Shown here: piece after piece, positions 18,206 to 27,577 of the stretch
Numbering within the stretch: position 1 is the first letter of the stretch
How the letters are laid out: every line of letters starts with the position of its first letter
Source of the DNA: Acidimicrobium ferrooxidans DSM 10331
Lineage (GTDB): Bacteria; Actinomycetota; Acidimicrobiia; Acidimicrobiales; Acidimicrobiaceae
Assembly: GCF_000023265.1 (NCBI RefSeq)
Contig: NC_013124.1
Coordinates: 1,988,001 to 2,052,000 of the forward strand
DNA: 64,000 nt
Direction of reading: 5' to 3'
Notes under the pieces: generated by a model
The model's database searches: none
Told to the model about the DNA's origin: nothing
Seen by the model: the letters and a program-made list of their open reading frames with translations, nothing else
Position numbers and translations under genes: made by a program

Positions 18206-20754
18206 GAGCCAGATCCCAAGCGCGCACGCCGCTCGGCCAAGAGCTCCACCGCCGTGTCGAGATCCAAGCTGGCCGGATCGACGCCTCGCGGCAAGGAGGC
18301 GTTCACCTCGCCGTCGGAGACGTAGGGGCCGTAGCGACCCGAACGGACCACGACGCGCGCGCCGGTGTCCGGATGGGTGCCCAACTCGAGCACGCTGGCC
18401 GAGCGACCGCGCCGCTTGGGCTCGCGAAAGCGCGCGAGCGCTTCGGTGAGATCGATGGTGAAGAGCTGCTCGGGCTTGTCGAGCGAGCGGGTGTCGCGAC
18501 CCTTGGCGAGATACGGACCGAAGCGGCCGTTGTGCGCCCAGATCTCCTGCTGGGACTCGGGGTCGACCCCGACCAACCGCGGCAAGGACAAGAGCGCGAC
18601 CGCGTCCTCGTAGCTCAGGGTCTCGACCCGCTGCCCTGGCAGCAGCGATGCACGCCGCAGCGAGCGATCGTCGCCCTCGCCGAGCTGCACATAGGGACCG
18701 AACCGGCCGGTACGCAGGAGCACGGGTTGCCCGTCGAGTTCGCCGAGCACACGATCGCCGAGCCTGCCCCGCTCGAGCAGCTCCTCGGCCCGCTCGAGGG
18801 TGAGCTCGTCGGGAGGGAGGTCCTCTGGGATGGAGGCGGTCTCCTCGCCTGCCTGGAGGAACGGTCCGTAGCGGCCGACACGCACCACGACCGGCGTTCC
18901 ATCCGCGCGCTGGCCGATCGGGATCGAGTTCACGTCGCGTGCGTCGATCTCCCCCAGTCGCTCGGTGACGAGCTGATGGAGACCGGGGGCACCGTTGCCC
19001 CAGTAGAAATGCGCGAGGTAGGGCGTGGGCTCCTCCTCGCCGATCGCGATGCGGTCGAGGTCGTCCTCGAGACGCGCCGTGAAGGAGTAGTCCACCAGCT
19101 CGGCGAAGTGGCGCTCGAGCAGCTGCACCACCGCGAAGCCGAGAAAGGTCGGAATCAGCGCTTGCGAGCGTCGCCATGCATACGAGCGCTCGACGAGCGT
19201 GCTGATGATCTGCGCATAGGTCGACGGCCGTCCGATGCCACGCTCCTCGAGCGCGCGCACGAGCGATGCCTCCGTATAGCGCGCCGGAGGCTGCGTCTCG
19301 TGCCCCTGGGGCTGGGCACCCGTCGTGGTGAGCGCGACACCAGCGGCCAGAGGCGGCAGGTCGACCTCGTCGTCCTCGCTGAGTTGCTCCGGGTAGACCG
19401 CGAGGAACCCTGGATCGGTGAGCGTGCGGCCACGAGCGACGAACGTCGCCCGCTCGATCTCGCGACCGTCGATGCGAACCTCGGGCCCGAGCGCGACGTC
19501 GATCGTCGCGACGGCGGACATCCCGCGGGCGTCGGTCATCTGGGAGGCCAGCGTGCGACGCCAGATCAGCTCGTAGAGGCGCGCCTCGTCGCCGGGAGCC
19601 TCCCTTGCCACCTCGTCCGGCGAGCGCCAACGGGTACCCGCTGGGCGGATGGCTTCGTGGGCCTCCTGCGCGTTCTTCACACGCGAGCGATACTGACGCG
19701 GCGCGTCGGGGAGTGCTCCCGGGAAGCGCTCGGCGATGAGTCGACGGGCTTCTGCGAGCGCCTCTCCGGCAAGCTGGACGGAGTCGGTTCGCATGTAGGT
19801 GATGAAGCCCTGCTCATAAAGCCGCTGGGCCACGGCCATGGTGCGCTGCGCGGAGAAGCGCAGTTTTCGCGAGGCCTCCTGCTGCAGCGTCGAGGTCATG
19901 AACGGCGCGTCCGGTCGTCGCGTGAACGGCCGCTCGGTGAGCTCGCGTACCACGCCACCTCGACCCTCGACCGCTTCTGCGACCGCGAGCGCGTGCGCGC
20001 CGTCGAGGACCACGACGCCCGTGGCGACGCGACCGGTCGCGTCGAAGTCGCGGCCGGTGGCGATACGCGCCTCGTCGAGGGCGACCAGGCGCGCGGCGAA
20101 GGGCGCGGGGGCCTCGGCACGCGAGAACTCGGCGACGACGTCGAAGTAGCTCGCTCGACGAAACGCCATCCGCTCGCGCTCGCGCTCGACGAGGAGCCGA
20201 CAGGCCACCGACTGGACGCGACCGGCCGACAGTCGCGGCATCACCTTCTTCCACAGCACCGGCGAGACCTCGTAGCCGAAGAGCCGGTCGAGCACGCGCC
20301 GTGTCTCCTGGGCATCGACGAGGCCGCGGTCGATCCCCCGTGTCGCCCCGACGGCCTCGCGGATCGCTCGCTCCGTGATCTCGTGGAACACCATGCGACG
20401 AACAGGAACGCGAGGGGCGAGCACCTCGAGCAGGTGCCAGGCGATGGATTCTCCTTCGCGATCCTCATCGGTCGCGAGGAAGAGCTCGCTGGCGTCGGCG
20501 AGCAGGGCCTTGAGGCGCTTGACCTGCTCGCGCTTCTCCGGAGGGATCACGTAGAGCGGCCGGAACCCGTGCTCGGTATCGACACCGAGACGCGCCCACG
20601 GCTCCTTCTTCACCGCTTGCGGGATCTCCTTCGCCGAGCGCGGCAGATCTCGCACGTGGCCGACGGACGCCTCGACGACCCACTCGTCGCCGAGGTAGCG
20701 CCGGATCGTCCGAGCCTTGGTGGGCGACTCCACGATCACGAGTGGCTTTGGCAC
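18202..20754 (-). CDS. topA: DNA topoisomerase I (type IA)
   Basis: Relaxes negative supercoils through a 5'-phosphotyrosine intermediate. The TOPRIM domain begins LVIVESPTKARTIRRYLG and has DEDREGE near residue 110. The catalytic tyrosine is in GFITYMRTDS. The C-terminal third consists of repeated RXGRYGPF/RFGPY blocks without four-cysteine zinc fingers, the usual actinobacterial pattern. It has 850 residues. The GTG start has GAGGAG upstream. It follows the KimA-like permease by 18 bases and precedes tmk with a 4-base overlap. Confidence 0.97.
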   Translation of the reverse strand: MPKPLVIVESPTKARTIRRYLGDEWVVEASVGHVRDLPRSAKEIPQAVKKEPWARLGVDTEHGFRPLYVIPPEKREQVKRLKALLADASELFLATDEDREGESIAWHLLEVLAPRVPVRRMVFHEITERAIREAVGATRGIDRGLVDAQETRRVLDRLFGYEVSPVLWKKVMPRLSAGRVQSVACRLLVERERERMAFRRASYFDVVAEFSRAEAPAPFAARLVALDEARIATGRDFDATGRVATGVVVLDGAHALAVAEAVEGRGGVVRELTERPFTRRPDAPFMTSTLQQEASRKLRFSAQRTMAVAQRLYEQGFITYMRTDSVQLAGEALAEARRLIAERFPGALPDAPRQYRSRVKNAQEAHEAIRPAGTRWRSPDEVAREAPGDEARLYELIWRRTLASQMTDARGMSAVATIDVALGPEVRIDGREIERATFVARGRTLTDPGFLAVYPEQLSEDDEVDLPPLAAGVALTTTGAQPQGHETQPPARYTEASLVRALEERGIGRPSTYAQIISTLVERSYAWRRSQALIPTFLGFAVVQLLERHFAELVDYSFTARLEDDLDRIAIGEEEPTPYLAHFYWGNGAPGLHQLVTERLGEIDARDVNSIPIGQRADGTPVVVRVGRYGPFLQAGEETASIPEDLPPDELTLERAEELLERGRLGDRVLGELDGQPVLLRTGRFGPYVQLGEGDDRSLRRASLLPGQRVETLSYEDAVALLSLPRLVGVDPESQQEIWAHNGRFGPYLAKGRDTRSLDKPEQLFTIDLTEALARFREPKRRGRSASVLELGTHPDTGARVVVRSGRYGPYVSDGEVNASLPRGVDPASLDLDTAVELLAERRARLGSGS

Positions 20755-20772
20755 GAACCGATTTGCTCCTCG

Positions 20773-23106
20773 CTAGGACTCCTGGTGGGCCGGCTCGAGG
20801 AACTCGTAGCTCGGGTTCATCATCGCGAGCCGACCCTGGAACTCCCCTACCGTACCCGCTGCGCGGATCGTCGCACCGGCGGCGATCCCCGGTACCTGGC
20901 GACGGCCGGGGAAGACGAGGAGGATACCACCGGTGGCGTCCTCGAGCCGCGCCACGCTCATCGGCATCCCATCGAGCGTGCGGGTGCGCACCGCCGCGAT
21001 ACGCCCCACGACCGTGGCCTGGCGCCGCGGCGTGCAGGCCGAGACAGGCGTGGTGCCGTCGGTGAGCTCGGGCGCCTTCGTCCCCAACGTGGTGCGGCGG
21101 GCCTTCGCCGTGACCGTCGTACGGGCACTGCGCGTGCGGACTCGATAGGGTACGAGGATGGCCGTGGCGTGTGGCAGCTCCCCGACGACTTGGGAGATCT
21201 GCACCGCCGACTGGTCGTGGAGCAGCGGGCCGAGGATCCGCCCGTAGACACGGTGCGGGATGATCGCTGAGACCTCGACGTCGCTGCCTGATGCGACCGC
21301 ATCGAGCACGACCTCGGCCGCGCCTCGCCGAAGGCGGCGATCCGGGCACTCGACGAGCTCGAGCTCGAGGTTCGCCAAGCCTGCCTGCTCCCACTCGGCT
21401 CGGAGCGTCGTCGCCTCCTGTGCATCGACGACGAGGTGCACGGCACGCAGCGCGTCGGGCAGGAGCAGCTTGGCGTACTGGACCGCCCGCGCCGTGGCGA
21501 GATCGACGCGATCGACGAACAGCAACACCACGTGCGTCCGAGCGGCCGGAGCCTCACAGGCCGCCGCCACCCCCTCCTCCAGGGCGGCGGCCTCGCGCTC
21601 GAAGCGACGACGGAACCGCGTGAACATGAAGACCAGCAGTGGGACGACGACGACGACCAGCCAGGCGCCCGAGGTGAACTTCGTCACGATGAAGACGATG
21701 TCCACGATCGCCGACAAGATGGCCGACGATCCGTTGACGATCGCCCGCCGGCGCCAGTGGTCCTCCTTGTGGATGAGGTGGTAGCGAACCATGCCGCTAC
21801 CGGCGATGGTAAAGCCGGTGAAGACACCGATGGCATAGAGGGAGATCAACGAATTGATGTTGGAGTTCGTTGCGACGAGGAGCACGATCGCGATCGCCGC
21901 GACGATCACGATCGCGGTCGAGTAGACCAACCGGTGGCCACGCTCACGGAAGCGCCGGGGCAGGAGGCCGTCCGTCGCCGCAAACGACGCGAGCAACGGG
22001 AATCCCGTGAACGACGTGTTCGCAGCCAAGGTCAAGATCGCCGTCGTCGAGATGTCGAGGATCACCGTGAGGACGTGACCGACCGAACTTTGGCCAAAGG
22101 CCGCCTGCGCCACCTGCGAGAGCACGGTCGGCGCTCCCGAGAGATACGGCACGGCGTGGGTCGTCGCAGCCAGGCCAGACACCCCGAGAAAGAGCGTGCC
22201 GAGGATGACGCTCATCCAGATCAGCGTCACGCGAGCGTTGTGCACCTGGGGATCGCGAAAGACCGAGACCCCGTTCGAGATGGCTTCCGTGCCGGTGAGG
22301 GCTGTGCCGCCGGAGGCGAACGACTTGAGCACGATGAAGACGCTGGCGCCGACGAGAAGGCCACCGCCTGGCTTGCCGGCCGGGAACGCACCGGGGGCGA
22401 TGATGGCGTAGTGATGGATGTGGCCAACCAGCGCGCGAACCGTGCCCACCGCGATCATGAGCAGCATCGAGCCGATGAAGAGGAACGTCGGCAGCGCGAA
22501 GGTGCGCCCGGCTTCGCGCAGCCCACGCAGATTGCCGAAGGCCATGCCGATGACGAAGACGACGCCGATCGGCGTGATGAAGGGGACGAGCGCCGGGATG
22601 GCGGAGGCGATCGCGTCGACACCGGCCGCCACGGAGACCGCAACGGTGAGGGTGTAGTCGATGAAGAGCGATGCGGCCGCGATCTGCGCGAGCCACAGGC
22701 CGAAGGTCTCGCGCGCGACGATGTAGGCGCCTCCCGCCTTCGGGAAGGCCCGGATCACCTCGAGATACGAAGCCGCCACGAAGATCAGCACCACGATGAC
22801 GAGGAGCGACACCGGCACGATGAGGTGGTAGGCGGCGATCCCGACCGCCGGGACCAAGACACCGAGGCTCGCCTCGGTGGCATAGGCCGACGAGGACATG
22901 ACGTCGGACGAGAGGATCGCGAGCGCGGTCGGTTTGCCGAGGCGCTCCGAACTCAGCTCCTCGTTGATCAGTGGTCGCCCGAGCAGCCAGTTCTTCAGCC
23001 GATAGCTGAGCTTCTCGGGGACCTCGTAGCTCTCGAGGGCAGCGAGCGGTGTGGGCTGCGAGGGGGTGAAGGAGCGCGCGAAGCGCTCGGACGGTTCCTC
23101 GGACAT
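20773..23106 (-). CDS. KimA/KUP-like APC permease with C-terminal OB-fold domain
   Basis: A 777-residue fusion. Residues about 35-490 form a 12-helix APC-superfamily permease with blocks matching the K+ importer KimA as I know it: AILSSDVMSSSAYATEA, FPKAGGAYIVARETFG, SGGTALTGTEAISNGV and LYAIGVFTGFTIAGSGM. A cytoplasmic USP-like region (THVVLLFVDRVDLATARAVQYAK) follows. The last 90 residues (VVGRIAAVRTRTLDGMPM to EFQGRLAMMNPSYEFL) look like an OB-fold of the type usually encoded as a separate protein beside this locus in mycobacteria. ATG 23106 has GAGGAAG upstream and a TAGGCT box about 35 bases before it. It is divergent from two TrkA genes, suggesting a potassium role; an amino-acid substrate is not excluded. 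Confidence 0.82.
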   Translation of the reverse strand: MSEEPSERFARSFTPSQPTPLAALESYEVPEKLSYRLKNWLLGRPLINEELSSERLGKPTALAILSSDVMSSSAYATEASLGVLVPAVGIAAYHLIVPVSLLVIVVLIFVAASYLEVIRAFPKAGGAYIVARETFGLWLAQIAAASLFIDYTLTVAVSVAAGVDAIASAIPALVPFITPIGVVFVIGMAFGNLRGLREAGRTFALPTFLFIGSMLLMIAVGTVRALVGHIHHYAIIAPGAFPAGKPGGGLLVGASVFIVLKSFASGGTALTGTEAISNGVSVFRDPQVHNARVTLIWMSVILGTLFLGVSGLAATTHAVPYLSGAPTVLSQVAQAAFGQSSVGHVLTVILDISTTAILTLAANTSFTGFPLLASFAATDGLLPRRFRERGHRLVYSTAIVIVAAIAIVLLVATNSNINSLISLYAIGVFTGFTIAGSGMVRYHLIHKEDHWRRRAIVNGSSAILSAIVDIVFIVTKFTSGAWLVVVVVPLLVFMFTRFRRRFEREAAALEEGVAAACEAPAARTHVVLLFVDRVDLATARAVQYAKLLLPDALRAVHLVVDAQEATTLRAEWEQAGLANLELELVECPDRRLRRGAAEVVLDAVASGSDVEVSAIIPHRVYGRILGPLLHDQSAVQISQVVGELPHATAILVPYRVRTRSARTTVTAKARRTTLGTKAPELTDGTTPVSACTPRRQATVVGRIAAVRTRTLDGMPMSVARLEDATGGILLVFPGRRQVPGIAAGATIRAAGTVGEFQGRLAMMNPSYEFLEPAHQES

Positions 23107-23276
23107 GGTCACTTCCTCAGGCGACGGTTCGCCGCTAGAGCCTAGGTGACCTGCGCCCGCGGGCAGCTTCGAACCACGAGGGCTCTGGACCGCGAGCCTG
23201 CTCGGTCGCACGCGCCCGCGGACTGTAGACTTCGGCCGAGCGGCCTGGGCGCCGAACACAGCGAGGGGTTGGGGCA

Positions 23277-23939
23277 GTGGAGTCGGTGCACGTCATCGTC
23301 GTCGGGTGCGGTCGTGTGGGTGCAGAGCTCACCCGTCGACTGAGCGCTGAAGGACACTCCGTCACCGTGATCGACCGCAACCCAGACGCCTTTCGACGCC
23401 TCGGGTCGGCACGAGCGACGACCATCGTCGGGTCAGGGTTCGATCGAGACGTTCTCGAGGCCGCCGGCATCGGCGAGGCTGCTGCCTTGGCAGCGGTCAC
23501 GAGCGGTGACAACTCGAACATCCTGGCGGCTCGGATCGCCAGAGACGTCTTCGAGGTGCCCAACGTCGTCGCACGCATCTACGACCCCCGTCGAGCGGTC
23601 GTCTACGAGCGCCTCGGCATCCAGACCGTCGCGACCGTGACCTGGACGACGGATCAGGCCCTCGCCCGCCTCTTCCCGCTGCGCATCGAGCGTCCGTGGA
23701 TGGACTCATCCGGGGAGCTCACGGTGGCGGAGATCACACTGCCCCCCAGCCGGATCGGCAAACCCATCGGCGCGCTCGAACGAGAGGGCGAGCTCCGTGT
23801 GGTCGCCGTCGTCCGACCCGGCGGAGCCCGCCTGGCCACGGCAGGGCTCATCGGTCAAGAGGGAGACCGCATCGTCGTCGCCGCGAGCCAACGCGCCCTG
23901 GCCGAACTCGGCGCCTGGTCCAACGAAGTGGGGAGCTAG
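23277..23939 (+). CDS. TrkA family K+ channel/transporter regulatory protein (first copy)
   Basis: A 220-residue RCK protein. The Rossmann RCK_N domain begins VIVVGCGRVGAELTRRL and continues with the acidic strand end VIDRNPDAF, the GSGFDRDVLEAAGI loop and ALAAVTSGDNSNILAARIARD. A RCK_C domain fills the last third (ELTVAEITLPPSRIGKPIGALE). The GTG start at 23277 has AGGGG before it, and a TAGACT -10 box lies at 23226-23231. It resembles mycobacterial CeoB. It is probably co-transcribed with the next gene, four bases later, and divergent from the KimA-like permease it may gate. Confidence 0.9.
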   Translation: MESVHVIVVGCGRVGAELTRRLSAEGHSVTVIDRNPDAFRRLGSARATTIVGSGFDRDVLEAAGIGEAAALAAVTSGDNSNILAARIARDVFEVPNVVARIYDPRRAVVYERLGIQTVATVTWTTDQALARLFPLRIERPWMDSSGELTVAEITLPPSRIGKPIGALEREGELRVVAVVRPGGARLATAGLIGQEGDRIVVAASQRALAELGAWSNEVGS

Positions 23940-23943
23940 CACC

Positions 23944-24639
23944 ATGCGGATCGCGATCGTCGGCGGCGGCAACGTCGGGCGCTTCCTCGCTGCGGACCTC
24001 CAGCACCACCACGACGTCGTCCTGTTCGAACGAGATCACGAGCTGGCGGCACACCTTGCTTCCCAGCTTCGCTGCACCGTCGTCTTCGGAGACGGCTGCG
24101 AGCTGTCCACGCTGGCGGACGCGGGCGTTGGCACCTGCGACGTCGTCGTGGCCTCGACCGGCGACGACGAGGACAACCTCGTCGTCTCCCTGCTCGCCAA
24201 GCAGGAATTTGCTGTTCCGCGGGTCATCGCACGCGTGAACCACCCGAAGAACCATTGGCTGTTCAACCGATCCTGGGGCGTCGACGTGGCCGTCTCGACC
24301 CCGCATCTCATCAGCGCGCTCGTCGAAGAAGCGGTCAGCGTCGGTTCGCTCGTCCAGCTGCTCGCGTTCGACAACTCGGGCGCGCGCCTCGTGGAGGTCA
24401 CGCTCACGGCAACGTCTCCAGCGGTCCAACGGACGATCGCGACCCTCGGGCTCCCTCGAGACGCCTCGGTGGTCGCCGTGGTGCGGGGAGAGAACGTGAT
24501 CGTCCCTCGGGGTGAGGTGACCCTCAAGCCCGAGGATCACGTGCTCTGCCTCGTCGTCGGCGAGACTGAGGCGGCGGTGCGCAGCGTTCTCATCGGCGAC
24601 GAGGACACGATCGCCGAGGCCGACGCGGCCACGCCCTGA
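23944..24639 (+). CDS. TrkA family K+ channel/transporter regulatory protein (second copy)
   Basis: A 231-residue RCK protein, resembling mycobacterial CeoC. RCK_N starts RIAIVGGGNVGRFLAADLQ with the glutamate-bearing strand VVLFERDHELA, then GDGCELSTLADAGV and VVASTGDDEDNLVVSLLAKQ. RCK_C covers NSGARLVEVTLTATSPAVQRTIATLGLPRDASVVAVVR. Paired RCK proteins can assemble as heteromeric rings that bind NAD(H) or nucleotides. ATG 23944 sits four bases after the previous stop. Confidence 0.9.
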   Translation: MRIAIVGGGNVGRFLAADLQHHHDVVLFERDHELAAHLASQLRCTVVFGDGCELSTLADAGVGTCDVVVASTGDDEDNLVVSLLAKQEFAVPRVIARVNHPKNHWLFNRSWGVDVAVSTPHLISALVEEAVSVGSLVQLLAFDNSGARLVEVTLTATSPAVQRTIATLGLPRDASVVAVVRGENVIVPRGEVTLKPEDHVLCLVVGETEAAVRSVLIGDEDTIAEADAATP

Positions 24640-24690
24640 GCTCGCCCTCGGCTCCCCTACGGCACCGGCGACACCGGTAGGCTCCACGTC

Positions 24691-25512
24691 ATGGAGGCAG
24701 CGTTCTTCGACCTCGACAAGACGGTCATCTCTCGCGCCTCGCTGCTGGCCTTCGGAGCTCGCTTCTTCCAGGAGGGCCTGATCAATCGACGCACCGTCGC
24801 GCGGAGCGTCTGGGCACAGCTCGTCTACCGCTACCTAGGGGCGAACGAACGTCGGCTGCGCCGGTTGGAGCGTTCGGTCCTCGACCTCACGCAGGGATGG
24901 CACCAGAGCGTGGTGCGACGCGTCGTCGCCGAGGCGCTCACCGAGATCGTCACGCCGCTCGTCTACCGCGAGGCGGTCGAGCTCATCAAGCTGCACCAGC
25001 TCGCTGGGCGCAAGGTCTTCCTCGTCTCGGCCTCGCCCGAAGAGATCGTCGAGCCGATGGCAGCCTTCCTTGGCGTCGATGGCCAGATCGCGACCAAGCC
25101 GAGGGTCGACGAGGAGGGCACCTACACGGGAGAGATGGCGTTCTACAACTACGGCCCCTACAAGGCAGAGGCGATGGCCGAGGTTGCGCAACGAGAGGGC
25201 ATCGATCTCGCTGCCTCGTATGCCTACTCCGACTCCTACACCGACCTCCCGATGCTCGAGGCCGTCGGCCACCCGGTCGCGGTGAATCCAGATCGGGTGT
25301 TGGCACGCGTCGCGCGCGAGCACGGCTGGGAGATCCTCGAGTTTCGCCACCACACCAAGGTGGGACGCCACCGAGTCCTTCGAACCGTCGGTGCGGTGGG
25401 ACTTGGGATCGCCATCACCGCGATACCGGCGACACCCTTCCTGCGCCGAGCGACGCGGCGTCGGCGAGGAGTCGAGCCTACGGACCTACTCCCGCCACCC
25501 CTGAGGCAATGA
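24691..25512 (+). CDS. HAD superfamily (subfamily IB) phosphatase
   Basis: Contains the HAD motifs FFDLDKTVI (nucleophile Asp plus general-acid position), FLVSASPEEIVEPM and AYSDSYTDLPMLEAVGHPVAVNPD, the pattern of the SerB-like IB group. A hydrophobic stretch near residue 235 (VGAVGLGIAITAIPATPF) followed by arginines suggests a C-terminal membrane anchor. The precise substrate is unknown; relatives include phosphoserine and lysophospholipid phosphatases. ATG 24691 lies seven bases after a TAGGCT box, implying a leaderless message. It has 273 residues. Confidence 0.85.
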   Translation: MEAAFFDLDKTVISRASLLAFGARFFQEGLINRRTVARSVWAQLVYRYLGANERRLRRLERSVLDLTQGWHQSVVRRVVAEALTEIVTPLVYREAVELIKLHQLAGRKVFLVSASPEEIVEPMAAFLGVDGQIATKPRVDEEGTYTGEMAFYNYGPYKAEAMAEVAQREGIDLAASYAYSDSYTDLPMLEAVGHPVAVNPDRVLARVAREHGWEILEFRHHTKVGRHRVLRTVGAVGLGIAITAIPATPFLRRATRRRRGVEPTDLLPPPLRQ

Positions 25513-25945
25513 GGCCGTGCACGAGACGCCCACCACTCATCGGCCTCCACGAATTCGTATCGTCGCTGACAACCCGGGCTCGACGAGCGCGCGCGAGCTC
25601 CAGGCCGTCGATGTGAGCGCAGTGTTTCCGCGCCTCCGGAGCAGCGTCGCTGCGCGATCCCTCGGCGCGGCATCGTGTTTGCCCCACACACCTGCCGCCA
25701 GGTCGCAACCACGTCGAGATTGCGTCATGCGTGCTCTCCCCGACGCTATCCGAACCCACCACCCCGCGACCGCTCGTCCGACCTCCTGAGTCGAATTCCT
25801 CTGTCGCCACCGCGAGCATCTCCGTGCTCGCAAGGATCGGCCGTTCACGACCGCTCACGTCGCTCCCTCAGCGCGGGTGCGACCACGGATGACGACCATG
25901 AGTTGTACATGAGAGCGGCAGGCCTCGCTACTAGCATCGTCGCGC
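25513..25945 (+). other. 433-base stretch without a recognisable gene
   Basis: Short open frames exist on both strands but show low-complexity Arg/Ser/Pro composition and no recognisable motif. The only functional element I can support is the TAGCAT -10 box at 25932-25937, eight bases before the DUF2079 start codon. The base composition is more mixed than in the flanking HAD gene. Confidence 0.5.
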
Positions 25946-27577
25946 ATGAAAGCCGAGGAGCGCGTTCCCCCCTCATCGCTGCAGAAGGCGCTGGCGTGGA
26001 TCCTCGAGCCACGGCAATTGCTGGCACTGAATCTCATCGGCTCTCTCGCCGCTTTCGTCCTCCTCGGCACCTACGAGTACTTGAGATGGCGGGACTTCGA
26101 CCTCGGCATTGATTATGCCATCCAGAACCAGGGAACATTCCTCATTGCGCATGGACATCTTGCCCCTCGTGACACCATCTACGGTGGCGGCTTCGACAAC
26201 AATGCGCTGACCTATCTCTTCATCGTCATCGGCCTTGTACGGACGCTCGTACCGACAGGCGTGATGCTGCTCGTACTCCAAGCTCTCGCTGTCGCCGCCA
26301 CGTACCTGTTCATCATGCAGATCGTCATCCGAGTGACTCGGAGACTTCCACTCGGTTGGCGTGGTGCTGTCGTCATCGGTTCCGCCCTGCTCACCTTCCT
26401 CAATCCCTGGGCGCTCGAGGCTGTGTCCTTTGACGTGCATGGGGAGCCCTTCGGAGCACTCGGACTCGTCGTGCTCCTGTACGGCATGCTCCGAAGCCAG
26501 CGCACATACTTCTATGCAGGCCTCGCACTCGCGCTCCTCTCAGGGGCCGGCACGCTGATCGTCCTTGCTGGTTTGAGCGTGGGCTTGCTGGCGACGAAGT
26601 CGACCCGCCGATGGGGGATACGTACGACGATCGGCGTGGTGATCATCGGCATCATCGCGCTCCTCACCGGTGACTCCGGCTCCTCATTCTCGTCGCTTTA
26701 TGGCTATCTCGCGTCCTCTTCAGGCGCCACACCTGGCGCGACGGCCATCCTCAGATCGATCGTCGAGCACCCCACGCGCCCCGTCTCGGTCCTGGTCAGT
26801 CGCTGGCCCGAGATCCGCGAACTGATCGGCTACGCGGGGATCATTGGCTTGGCATGGCCGCCGACGCTCGTCGCTGCGGTGGCAGCGGTCGTAGCGAACG
26901 GACTGCCACAGAACTCGGCGTTCCTGTCCCTGACGCAGGGGTTCCAGAATTGGCCCGTCGAAGCAGTGCTCGTCGCCGGTGGGGCGATCGTGGTCAGCCG
27001 ACTGGCCGGAGCGCACCATGCCAACCACGATGCCCTCTCGGAGGGCGATCGTGCGAACGGCCGGTCTCGATGGCGGCTCCTCGGCGGACGAGCCATTGTG
27101 GCCCTCTGGACTGCGGTGAGCGTCGCCATCGGCATCGGGGCCCTCAGCACAGACCTCGGGATCCCCCGCAGCTGGTTCAACCAACCCTACGCGAGTGTCT
27201 CGGCCCTCCGAGTGGCGCAACGCTCCATCCCTCGAGACGCCGAGGTCGTCGCCACGATCAATGCAATCGCGCGAGTGTCTGCTCGCGCTCAGCTCTTTCA
27301 GCAGATCGCCCCCACTCAGGCGCAGCCGGTCTGCGCAGCGGTCGTCGACGTCTTGATCGAAGTGCCAGGGCCCTATGCGGTGCTGACGAGCCAAGAGGCG
27401 AGCCACGATGTGCGTACCCTCCTTCGTGCTCCGGGTCACACGGTGCTCCAACAATCGGGCGTGGTGCTTGTCCAGTTCGGGGGTCTGCATCCCGGTCGAG
27501 AGGCGCTGATCGTCCCGACGGGGCAGGTGGTCACCGGACCGCAAGCGGCGAGCCTCGACGCGTCACAGTGTCAGTAG
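25946..27577 (+). CDS. DUF2079-like polytopic membrane protein
   Basis: A 543-residue integral membrane protein with about nine hydrophobic helices. The region DFDLGIDYAIQNQGTFLIAHG after the first helix, and the SFDVHGEPFGALGLVVLLYGM block, match the DUF2079 pattern, a GT-C-like family with unknown sugar donor. A soluble C-terminal domain with two cysteines (QPVCAAVVDV and the terminal SQCQ) follows the last helix. ATG 25946 is eight bases after TAGCAT. Codon choice includes ATT, TTG and TTT more often than its neighbours, and non-coding DNA flanks both sides, so recent acquisition is possible. Confidence 0.75.
   Translation: MKAEERVPPSSLQKALAWILEPRQLLALNLIGSLAAFVLLGTYEYLRWRDFDLGIDYAIQNQGTFLIAHGHLAPRDTIYGGGFDNNALTYLFIVIGLVRTLVPTGVMLLVLQALAVAATYLFIMQIVIRVTRRLPLGWRGAVVIGSALLTFLNPWALEAVSFDVHGEPFGALGLVVLLYGMLRSQRTYFYAGLALALLSGAGTLIVLAGLSVGLLATKSTRRWGIRTTIGVVIIGIIALLTGDSGSSFSSLYGYLASSSGATPGATAILRSIVEHPTRPVSVLVSRWPEIRELIGYAGIIGLAWPPTLVAAVAAVVANGLPQNSAFLSLTQGFQNWPVEAVLVAGGAIVVSRLAGAHHANHDALSEGDRANGRSRWRLLGGRAIVALWTAVSVAIGIGALSTDLGIPRSWFNQPYASVSALRVAQRSIPRDAEVVATINAIARVSARAQLFQQIAPTQAQPVCAAVVDVLIEVPGPYAVLTSQEASHDVRTLLRAPGHTVLQQSGVVLVQFGGLHPGREALIVPTGQVVTGPQAASLDASQCQ

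Noticed and set aside
18206-19630. A 675-residue extended frame for tmk
   Set aside because: The upstream part is an out-of-frame reading of topA; the P-loop starts right after GTG 18205.
18373-21270. A 965-residue plus-strand open frame opposite topA and the permease
   Set aside because: Antisense shadow of topA, which carries all expected topoisomerase motifs on the other strand.
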